Assembly: GCA_030672465.1 (NCBI GenBank)
Contig: DAOVGJ010000254.1
Coordinates: 1-5,222, forward strand
Direction of reading: 5' to 3'
DNA length: 5,222 nt
Origin: Pseudomonadota bacterium
GTDB lineage: Bacteria > Desulfobacterota > BSN033 > WVXP01 > G020346125
A program made the translations under genes and the position numbers. Each line of letters opens with the position of its first letter. Position 1 is the stretch's first letter. Shown here in pieces: positions 1 through 4,595 of the stretch. The notes under the pieces were generated by a model, which was not told the DNA's origin, did not search any database, and saw only the letters and a program-made list of their open reading frames with translations.

Positions 1-2
1 GG

Positions 3-41
3 AGAGGGTTATGGTTTTTCCATCGACGGAAGGCAAGGTGA
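3..41 (+). CDS. Possible C-terminal end of a truncated plus-strand gene
   Basis: Reading from base 3, the frame is open from the window edge and gives a short basic tail (RGLWFFHRRKAR) ending at TGA 39-41. The stop lies 11 bases before a plus-strand hairpin terminator at 53-84, which is where the end of a gene would be expected. The product cannot be named from 12 residues. The other two plus frames stay open through the terminator and look less likely. The call rests almost wholly on position, so it is tentative. Confidence 0.27.
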   Translation, partial: RGLWFFHRRKAR

Positions 42-52
42 AATCAGGGGCC

Positions 53-84
53 AGAGGCCTCTTCTCCTTGGGGGCCTCTTTTTT
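53..84 (+). terminator. Rho-independent terminator of the gene to the left
   Basis: AGAGGCC (53-59) and GGCCTCT (73-79) form a perfect 7-bp GC-rich stem around a 13-base loop. A run of T residues (79-84) follows directly. The T-run is on the plus strand only, so this should end a plus-strand transcript entering from the left edge, convergent with ispB. Confidence 0.7.
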
Positions 85-105
85 GCAGCCTACGGGGGAG
101 TGGAT

Positions 106-145
106 TAAAATGGCTACGAGAAACGGCAAGCCCTACTTTAGCCAT
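106..145 (-). terminator. Possible weak terminator downstream of ispB
   Basis: ATGGCTA (110-116) and TAGCCAT (139-145) form a perfect 7-bp inverted repeat with a 22-base loop. Read on the minus strand it lies about 37 bases after the ispB stop and is followed by a short T-run (four T residues, the first shared with the stem). The short T-run and long loop make it a weak candidate. Together with the plus-strand terminator at 53-84 it fits a convergent gene boundary. Confidence 0.35.
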
Positions 146-181
146 CTTGAGCGGATCCCCGGGGGGACGGTCTTTTTGTCA

Positions 182-1150
182 CTACCATGTTCGTTCCACG
201 ACATAATTTGCCATGGCCAGGAGGGCTGTTTTTTCCCTTGAGGGGCGAAAACAATCCAGGTACCCCTTAGCTTTGGCTACATACCCCCTGGCCTTCTCCA
301 GGGTATATTCAATCCCGCCGTACTTGTTGATGAGACCCACTACGCTGAGAAACGCCCGTTCATCTGAGGTTTCGGAGAGAATGATCTCCACAACCTCCTC
401 CCTTTCCGGGGGCGAACAGCTTCGAAGGGTGTGAATTAATGGGAGGGTGATCTTTCCTCCCTGAAGGTCGATGCCGATCTCCTTCCCAAACGTTTTCTCC
501 GTTGAGGTATAGTCCAGGCTATCATCCATAAACTGGAAGGCGATACCCAGATTCATTCCGAAATTCGCGAGGGCATGTTCTTTTTTTCCGTCGACACCGG
601 CCAAAATTGCCCCAATCTGGCAGGTCGCTGAAATGAGCGAGGCGGTCTTGTTGGTTACGATGGAGAGGTATTCCTCCTCGGTCAAGGAAAGGTCGCTGGT
701 CCTCAGCAGTTCCTGGATTTCCCCTTCTGCCATTCGAGTAGTTGCCCCGGAGATGGTGTTCAGAATCTTTAAGTCCCCATCGTCCACCATAAGGAAGAAG
801 GATTTGGAGAGAAGAAAATCTCCCACTAATACGCTGGCCTCGCTCCCCCATATGGAGTTAGCCGAGGCATTACCCCGCCTCAATTCGGCGTCATCGACTA
901 CATCATCGTGGAGCAGGGTGGCGGTGTGAATGAATTCGATTACACTGGCGACTTGGATTTGGCGTCTGCCCTCATAGCCGCATAACTTGGCGGATAAAAG
1001 GAGTATGGTGGGCCTGAAACGTTTCCCCCCGCTTAACAATAGGTGTTCGCCGATCTTCGAGATGAGGGGAACCTCGGATTTCAAGTTCTTCTTGAATTCA
1101 TCTTCAACCTGGGCCAATTCATTCCCTATTAAATCCGTAATGATATCCAT
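182..1150 (-). CDS. ispB: Long-chain polyprenyl diphosphate synthase (octaprenyl type)
   Basis: A 322-residue trans-isoprenyl diphosphate synthase, the usual full length. It extends an allylic diphosphate with isopentenyl diphosphate units to make the side chain of menaquinone or ubiquinone, and acts in the cytosol. Visible motifs are GGKRFRP (41-47), the first aspartate-rich motif DDVVD (82-86) followed by RRG (91-93), the NKT segment (167-169), the second aspartate-rich motif DDSLD (209-213) in FQFMDDSLDY, and the GGK..LP segment (231-237). The residue five before the first aspartate motif is Ala77. A small residue there is typical of long-chain (C40-C50) enzymes, whereas short-chain farnesyl or geranylgeranyl synthases tend to carry an aromatic one. 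The start ATG (1148-1150) fits the family N-terminus but has no clear Shine-Dalgarno sequence. A strong promoter lies at 1216-1244. Exact chain length cannot be read from sequence. Confidence 0.93.
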   Translation of the reverse strand: MDIITDLIGNELAQVEDEFKKNLKSEVPLISKIGEHLLLSGGKRFRPTILLLSAKLCGYEGRRQIQVASVIEFIHTATLLHDDVVDDAELRRGNASANSIWGSEASVLVGDFLLSKSFFLMVDDGDLKILNTISGATTRMAEGEIQELLRTSDLSLTEEEYLSIVTNKTASLISATCQIGAILAGVDGKKEHALANFGMNLGIAFQFMDDSLDYTSTEKTFGKEIGIDLQGGKITLPLIHTLRSCSPPEREEVVEIILSETSDERAFLSVVGLINKYGGIEYTLEKARGYVAKAKGYLDCFRPSREKTALLAMANYVVERTW

Positions 1151-1215
1151 CGTCGTTTCAAACCCCGTCGGCGAAGAAAAACCCCTTTGGCCCTTATTGT
1201 GTTCAAAACCGAGAA

Positions 1216-1244
1216 ATCATATCCCATTTACCCCGCCTTGTCAA
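1216..1244 (-). promoter_or_regulatory. Sigma70-type promoter of ispB
   Basis: On the minus strand TTGACA (1239-1244) is followed after exactly 17 bases by TATGAT (1216-1221). This is a perfect -35 and a 5-of-6 -10 at the optimal spacing. Transcription would start near 1209, leaving a leader of roughly 59 bases before the ispB ATG. It gives ispB its own promoter, independent of the methyltransferase gene upstream. Confidence 0.75.
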
Positions 1245-1322
1245 ACGTTGGGAACTCTGGATTTTCCTGAGTTTCAAGGGAACACCGTTGTCCATGAGCG
1301 AAATGGGCTTATGCCATCCACA

Positions 1323-1431
1323 TGGAATGATGGAATGTTGGAGTATTGGAATAGTGAGGAGGGGCGAAGCCCCTAAGTTCTTTCGTTCCCCTGAACCCAT
1401 TATTCCAGTATTCCACTACTCCAATATTCCA
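1323..1431. repeat. Octamer-repeat long hairpin element
   Basis: The left arm is four exact 8-base units of the form TGGARTRN (1323-1330, 1331-1338, 1339-1346, 1347-1354). The right arm is four units of the form NYAYTCCA on the same strand (1400-1407, 1408-1415, 1416-1423, 1424-1431), i.e. the same octamer inverted. Aligned end to end, the 32-base arms give 24 Watson-Crick pairs, 5 G-U pairs and 3 mismatches. The 18 positions at 1339-1356 with 1398-1415 pair without any mismatch. The loop contains a perfect mini-hairpin, AGGGGC-GAA-GCCCCT (1360-1374). From general memory of such sequences, not a search, similar TGGAAT-type repeats are scattered through genomes of uncultured Deltaproteobacteria. 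It is non-coding and shows no transposase. Confidence 0.85.
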
Positions 1432-1549
1432 GTTGCGGCAAAGTCACTGAGTTCCTGTTTAACAAGTAGGGTATTATAAAAATACTCCCAATGGAAGCCA
1501 GGAAACTCCAGTTGGGAACTGAACGGAGCATTATAAAATATTTCCTATA

Positions 1550-2305
1550 CTAGCCCGGAGATTGGTTTGTCTGCGCTATGGATGAATAAATGGATTGCAT
1601 TTCCTCGGAGTATTGGCCATTCAAATCGTGTATGAAGAGGGGTGGATGGATCTCAACCCCTGGCCCGCCACCCTTAATGGCCTCAACGAGGATCAATTGA
1701 GCGCCCTTTCTCACATTGGGATGGACAAGCCTCAATCGCTTAGGCTCGAGACGGCTCTCCATTATGCAGGTGATGAGGTCCACGATTCTCCCCGCCGGGT
1801 AGACGAGGTAAAAGCTTGCCTTCGGCCTGAGCAAACGGAAGGCGATTTTGGACATATCGGCCAAGGATCCCGTTATTTCATGACGGGCTATGGCCTTTTC
1901 CCGTTGGAGGTTAAGGCGGCCAGAGCGAAATTTTCGATATGGTGGGTTGGTCAGGACGATATCAAACCCCTCCGAATCCATCCGATCTGCCAGGTTTCTC
2001 GCATCCCCCTTTAAAATATGAACGCGACCCTGGAGGTGGTTCATTTCAATGTTCCTCGTGGCCATCTCCGCAAGCTCTTCCTGAATCTCCACCCCCCAAA
2101 TTTCCGTCGATTTGACCTTGGTAGCCAGAATAATTGGAATAACGCCACTTCCCGTTCCCAAATCGACAACCTTCTGCTCCTCCTTTACCCGGACGAAATG
2201 GGCCAGCAAGATGGAATCGATGGAAAAGCGATATCCCTTTTTCTTCTGGAGAATCTTTACGTTACCCGAAAGGAGATGGTTCAGTGTTTCGTCTTGGAAC
2301 AGCAT
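1550..2305 (-). CDS. trmN6: TrmN6/YfiC-type N6-adenine tRNA methyltransferase
   Basis: A 251-residue class I SAM-dependent methyltransferase. The family methylates N6 of adenine 37 in tRNA1(Val). The N-terminus has the family signature ETLNHLLSGNVKILQ (6-20) followed by KKKGYRFSID (21-30). The SAM-binding motif I is DLGTGSG (48-54), the acidic residue after strand 2 is Glu73 in VEIQ, GDA lies at 100-102, and the catalytic NPPY of N6-adenine methylases is at 120-123. A basic segment (about 124-142) follows, as in relatives. The ATG at 2303-2305 is the first possible start, because an in-frame TAA lies two codons upstream (2312-2314). No Shine-Dalgarno sequence precedes it. A good promoter at 2339-2367 gives a leader of about 27 bases. 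The enzyme class is secure; the exact tRNA substrate is inferred from family, and related COG4123-type proteins are not all characterised. Confidence 0.88.
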   Translation of the reverse strand: MLFQDETLNHLLSGNVKILQKKKGYRFSIDSILLAHFVRVKEEQKVVDLGTGSGVIPIILATKVKSTEIWGVEIQEELAEMATRNIEMNHLQGRVHILKGDARNLADRMDSEGFDIVLTNPPYRKFRSGRLNLQREKAIARHEITGSLADMSKIAFRLLRPKASFYLVYPAGRIVDLITCIMESRLEPKRLRLVHPNVRKGAQLILVEAIKGGGPGVEIHPPLFIHDLNGQYSEEMQSIYSSIAQTNQSPG

Positions 2306-2338
2306 TTGGCTTTACGAGATGCGGATAAGGATACCACA

Positions 2339-2367
2339 AATATATCTTCAATGAGCCTAAGGTTCAA
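2339..2367 (-). promoter_or_regulatory. Promoter of the methyltransferase gene
   Basis: On the minus strand TTGAAC (2362-2367) and TATATT (2339-2344) are separated by 17 bases. The -10 matches consensus at five of six positions and the -35 at its first four. The predicted transcript begins about 27 bases before the ATG at 2305. Confidence 0.55.
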
Positions 2368-2398
2368 GGCGTTTAAGGGGGGTTGACTTTCAATGTGC

Positions 2399-2426
2399 TT
2401 GACAAACGGCGGATAACCTGGATAAT
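2399..2426 (+). promoter_or_regulatory. Promoter of the LysM gene (possibly lysM-dprA-topA)
   Basis: TTGACA (2399-2404) is followed after 16 bases by GATAAT (2421-2426): a perfect -35 and a 5-of-6 -10. The start of transcription would be near 2433. It lies back to back with the minus-strand promoter, the two -35 boxes being 31 bases apart. A second TTGAC occurs at 2383-2387 but has no matching -10. Confidence 0.7.
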
Positions 2427-2443
2427 TAAGGGAAAATGGTGGT

Positions 2444-2451
2444 AAAGGAGG
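2444..2451 (+). promoter_or_regulatory. Strong ribosome binding site that fixes the LysM gene start
   Basis: AAAGGAGG lies 5 bases before the ATG at 2457. An earlier in-frame ATG at 2436 has no such site, lies only about 3 bases from the predicted transcription start, and would put extra charged residues in front of the signal peptide. Confidence 0.85.
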
Positions 2452-2456
2452 GGAAC

Positions 2457-3275
2457 ATGGGATTGAGACGAAGCTCCATTGTATCGGTTTTATTAGCCGT
2501 GTGCCTTTTGGGCTCGATCCTCTTTGGCCTGACATCAGCCCTTGCCCAGCAAGGGAAAGGGGAGACGAGGGAGGGGGTTTATATCATTAAGAGGGGGGAT
2601 ACCCTCTGGGATCTCTCCGGGAGATTCCTCGACGATCCCTTTTTCTGGCCCAGGCTCTGGCAAAGTAATCAATACATTACGAATCCGCACTGGATTTATC
2701 CCGGGAATCCCATTCGGTTCTACCCCTTTGAGGAAGTGAAGGTCCCACCGGCGAAGCCCGCAGAGATAAAGCCGCCTGAGGTTAAACCCCGTGAGGTCAA
2801 GCCTCCTGAGGTTAAGCCCGAAATTGCTCGAAAACCGCCTGTGGAGGAAAAGCCGGTCGAAGAGGCTGCACCGCCGGTCAGACCCCCGGAGGTGGCCCTC
2901 AAGCCCGAGGCCATTTCGCCGGCGGAGGAGCGAAGGGCGGGCTTTGTTACGAAGAAGGAGTTTCCCGGCATTGGGGTTGTTGTGGAACCCAAGGAGAGGG
3001 GGAGGCTCCTTATGGCGGAAGGTGACATCGTCTATTTGGCCTTTAAGAAGAGGGATCCCATCGAGATTGGGGAACTATTTACGATTTTTAGGATCTCGCC
3101 GGTGATTAAACATCCCCTTACCGGAGAGAATCTGGGCCGGAAGGTGAGTATTTTAGGAGAATGCAAGATCATCGGTGCCCACGACGCTATGTATACGGCT
3201 CAAATCTTCAAATCCTACCGTGGTATTGTTCGGGGCGATCGGCTTACGCACTACCGACCCCGGACGGGGAAATGA
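2457..3275 (+). CDS. Secreted LysM-domain protein with Pro-rich linker
   Basis: A 272-residue protein, probably periplasmic. Residues 1-30 form a signal peptide: basic MGLRR, a hydrophobic core (about 8-27) and a likely signal peptidase I site after ALA (28-30). Cys16 is not in a good lipobox (Val precedes it), so a lipoprotein is unlikely. A LysM-like domain spans about 41-90, with the GDTLW motif (47-51) and an Asn-Pro...Tyr-Pro-Gly segment (76-83); LysM binds N-acetylglucosamine in peptidoglycan. A Lys/Pro/Glu-rich linker (about 95-155) with KPPEV-type repeats would span the wall. The C-terminal part (about 160-272) is a separate, probably beta-rich domain with GDIVYL (189-194) and HPLTGENLG (219-227), a pattern reminiscent of SH3-like or FlgT-type periplasmic domains; that likeness is inferred. 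No catalytic domain is visible. It is the first gene of the plus-strand series, 160 bases before dprA. The specific role is unknown. Confidence 0.88.
   Translation: MGLRRSSIVSVLLAVCLLGSILFGLTSALAQQGKGETREGVYIIKRGDTLWDLSGRFLDDPFFWPRLWQSNQYITNPHWIYPGNPIRFYPFEEVKVPPAKPAEIKPPEVKPREVKPPEVKPEIARKPPVEEKPVEEAAPPVRPPEVALKPEAISPAEERRAGFVTKKEFPGIGVVVEPKERGRLLMAEGDIVYLAFKKRDPIEIGELFTIFRISPVIKHPLTGENLGRKVSILGECKIIGAHDAMYTAQIFKSYRGIVRGDRLTHYRPRTGK
2769..2813 (+). repeat. Three 15-base tandem repeats in the LysM linker
   Basis: Three in-frame 15-base units (2769-2783, 2784-2798, 2799-2813) encode KPPEV, KPREV and KPPEV, followed by a partial KPE. The repeats lie in the Pro-rich spacer between the LysM and C-terminal domains, where copy number could change linker length without breaking the frame. 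Confidence 0.8.
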
Positions 3276-3308
3276 GGGCCAACTAACGGAAAAAGATGAC
3301 GTCGACAT

Positions 3309-3337
3309 TTGAAAAATGAGATGAGAAACGGTCTCAT
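3309..3337 (+). promoter_or_regulatory. Possible dprA promoter overlapped by an inverted repeat
   Basis: TTGAAA (3309-3314) lies 17 bases before TCTCAT (3332-3337), which matches the -10 consensus at only four of six positions. The same TCTCAT is the right arm of the perfect inverted repeat ATGAGA-AACGG-TCTCAT (3321-3337). That repeat could be an operator or an RNA hairpin at the 3' end of the LysM transcript. The promoter is weak by sequence. Confidence 0.3.
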
Positions 3338-3338
3338 T

Positions 3339-3363
3339 CCTGAGGTGTTTCAATCACCTCCGG
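3339..3363. other. Stem-loop between the LysM gene and dprA
   Basis: GAGGTG (3342-3347) and CACCTC (3355-3360) form a 6-bp perfect stem with a 7-base loop. It can be extended past one mismatch by CC (3339-3340) with GG (3362-3363). No T-run follows on either strand, so it does not qualify as a classical intrinsic terminator. It could stabilise the LysM mRNA 3' end or attenuate read-through into dprA. Confidence 0.5.
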
Positions 3364-3424
3364 CAACTACTTCCCCCTCATATTCATTCCCCTATTTCCT
3401 TCCCCGGGTGGTATTGGCTTTTCC

Positions 3425-3430
3425 AAGGTG
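3425..3430 (+). promoter_or_regulatory. Ribosome binding site supporting the dprA GTG start
   Basis: AAGGTG lies 5 bases before the GTG at 3436, a one-base departure from the AAGGAG consensus. No in-frame ATG occurs near the start of the conserved N-terminus, so GTG is the best start. Confidence 0.55.
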
Positions 3431-3435
3431 AAAGG

Positions 3436-4521
3436 GTGGACGAACGGTTCCATTGGTTGGCATTAAATTTCATTCCTGGGGTTGGGCCAGTCTTGATAAA
3501 AACCTTGCTTGACCGGTTTGGGAACCCCAAACATGTCTTTAAGGCCTCTCGAAGGGAATTGGCAAGGGTGGATGGAATTGGCGAACGATTGGCAGAGCTG
3601 ATCAAGGAATCCGATGTTCGAGGGAAGGTCCAACGTGAGTTGAAACTTATCGAGGAGCTCAACGCTTCCGTCGTAACCCTCAGGGATCAATCATACCCGA
3701 ATAATTTGAGACAGATATACGATCCTCCCCCATTGCTCTATGTTCGAGGGGCTTTACAAGCGGGGGACGACTTGGCCATATCGATAGTGGGATCTCGCTT
3801 GACCTCCAATTATGGCCGAATGATCACCGAGAGTATCGCTGGGGATTTAGCAAAACATGGGGTAACGATCGTGAGTGGTATGGCCAGGGGGATCGATTCG
3901 GCAGCTCACAGGGGAGCCCTATCGGTTGGGGGGAGGACGATAGCGGTATTGGGTTGCGGGGTGGATATCGTATACCCACGGGAAAATCGCCGCCTCTTCG
4001 AGGAGATCACCGCTCATGGAGCGGTTATCTCGGAATTCCCCCTGTCCACACCGCCGGAAGGGGTGAACTTTCCCAGGAGAAATCGAGTCATCAGTGGCCT
4101 ATCACTGGGGGTAGTGGTCGTCCAGGCAAACTCGAGAAGTGGATCCTTGATCACCGCCAGATTGGCACTGGAGCAGAACCGTGATGTATTCGCCGTTCCC
4201 GGAAATATCGGAATGGCTGGAAGTCGGGGAACGAATCGATTGATCAAGCAAGGGGCCAAATTGATCGAATCAGCCGAAGACATTTTGGAGGAAGTTCTTC
4301 CCCGGTTTCAGCATCAGGGGTTGGAACCCGAGGACCGGAAACTTCCCCTGGAAGAGGAGGAGGAAAGGATATTCTGTCTTTTAGAGGATGAGCCGATCCA
4401 CATCGATTCCATCATCGTTCAAACCCGAATGAGCGCCAGCCACGTATCGACCATTTTATTACAATTGGAGTTGAAGGGATTGATCCAACAGTTATCCGGG
4501 AAGCGATTCGTTAAGAGATGA
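3436..4521 (+). CDS. dprA: DNA-processing protein DprA (Smf)
   Basis: A 361-residue protein, the usual DprA length. DprA binds single-stranded DNA in the cytoplasm and loads RecA on it, which is essential for natural transformation in competent species; many non-competent bacteria also keep it. The domain order is typical. An N-terminal helix-hairpin-helix region (about 10-57) contains IPGVG (13-17) and VDGIG (45-49). The Rossmann-like core (about 80-285) has VGSR (118-121), SGMARGIDSAAH (147-158), GCGVDIVYP (173-181), SEFPL (199-203), FPRRNR (212-217), GSLITA (236-241) and PGN (255-257). A C-terminal winged-helix (DML1-like) domain follows (about 305-361). All core motifs look intact. The gene starts with GTG. 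It precedes topA by 74 bases, a widespread gene order. Whether this organism takes up DNA cannot be told from the window. Confidence 0.96.
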   Translation: MDERFHWLALNFIPGVGPVLIKTLLDRFGNPKHVFKASRRELARVDGIGERLAELIKESDVRGKVQRELKLIEELNASVVTLRDQSYPNNLRQIYDPPPLLYVRGALQAGDDLAISIVGSRLTSNYGRMITESIAGDLAKHGVTIVSGMARGIDSAAHRGALSVGGRTIAVLGCGVDIVYPRENRRLFEEITAHGAVISEFPLSTPPEGVNFPRRNRVISGLSLGVVVVQANSRSGSLITARLALEQNRDVFAVPGNIGMAGSRGTNRLIKQGAKLIESAEDILEEVLPRFQHQGLEPEDRKLPLEEEEERIFCLLEDEPIHIDSIIVQTRMSASHVSTILLQLELKGLIQQLSGKRFVKR

Positions 4522-4584
4522 GGGGTGGAAAGGAAGGGAATTTTGGTGTAGATTTTGCTGTGTCCTCGACAAACCCATCCAGTG

Positions 4585-4590
4585 AGGGAG
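4585..4590 (+). promoter_or_regulatory. Ribosome binding site of topA
   Basis: AGGGAG lies 5 bases before the ATG at 4596 and supports that start, which also matches the conserved N-terminus of topoisomerase I. The 74-base dprA-topA gap shows no terminator and no strong promoter, so the two genes are probably co-transcribed. Confidence 0.6.
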
Positions 4591-4595
4591 AGAGT

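Larger units (their letters stand above)
1151..1549. other. 399-base intergenic region between ispB and the methyltransferase
   Basis: No credible gene lies here. It contains, from left to right: the ispB leader (1151-1209); the ispB promoter (1216-1244); the octamer-repeat hairpin element (1323-1431); an AT-rich hairpin GTATT-ATAAA-AATAC (1471-1485); and a small perfect hairpin CAGTT-GGG-AACTG (1509-1521) about 30 bases beyond the methyltransferase stop. The decamer GTTGGGAACT occurs twice, at 1247-1256 and 1511-1520. Short open frames crossing the element give repetitive peptides that simply reflect the octamer repeats. Confidence 0.75.

Noticed and set aside
154..177. Possible second plus-strand terminator (CCCC/GGGG hairpin followed by five T residues)
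   Set aside because: The stem is only about four pairs and is separated from the T-run by five bases. The terminator at 53-84 is far better.
110..177. Riboswitch or other structured RNA downstream of ispB
   Set aside because: A 7-bp inverted repeat and a GC block are present, but I could not match them to any known riboswitch consensus, and the location at a convergent 3' boundary does not fit.
11..241. Plus-strand open frame of 76 codons at the left edge
   Set aside because: It runs through a strong terminator and into the antisense of the ispB 3' end. The peptide has no recognisable family character and no ribosome binding site of note.
1323..1431. CRISPR array
   Set aside because: The units are 8 bases, directly abutting, and arranged as inverted arms with no unique spacers. 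There are no cas genes.
1203..1479. Open frames on both strands across the ispB-methyltransferase gap
   Set aside because: Their peptides are rich in Ile-Pro-Leu-Gln or Met-Glu-Cys-Trp patterns produced by the octamer repeats. No start signals or family motifs are present, so they are shadows of a non-coding repeat.
1471..1535. Two TATAAT-like sequences on the minus strand (1473-1478 and 1530-1535) as extra ispB promoters
   Set aside because: Neither has an acceptable -35 box at 16-18 bases. The promoter at 1216-1244 is much stronger and closer to the gene.
2281..2535. Minus-strand open frame overlapping the divergent promoter region and the LysM signal peptide
   Set aside because: It overlaps both well-supported genes and both promoters, and the peptide shows no family features.
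2720..3028. Minus-strand open frame rich in Ser, Gly and Thr
   Set aside because: It is the antisense of the Pro/Lys/Glu-rich LysM linker. The repetitive composition is a by-product of the coding strand.
3153..3353. Minus-strand open frame beginning near a GGAGGTGA sequence
   Set aside because: The apparent ribosome site is one arm of the 3339-3363 hairpin and too close to a TTG start. The frame is antisense to the conserved LysM-protein C-terminus.
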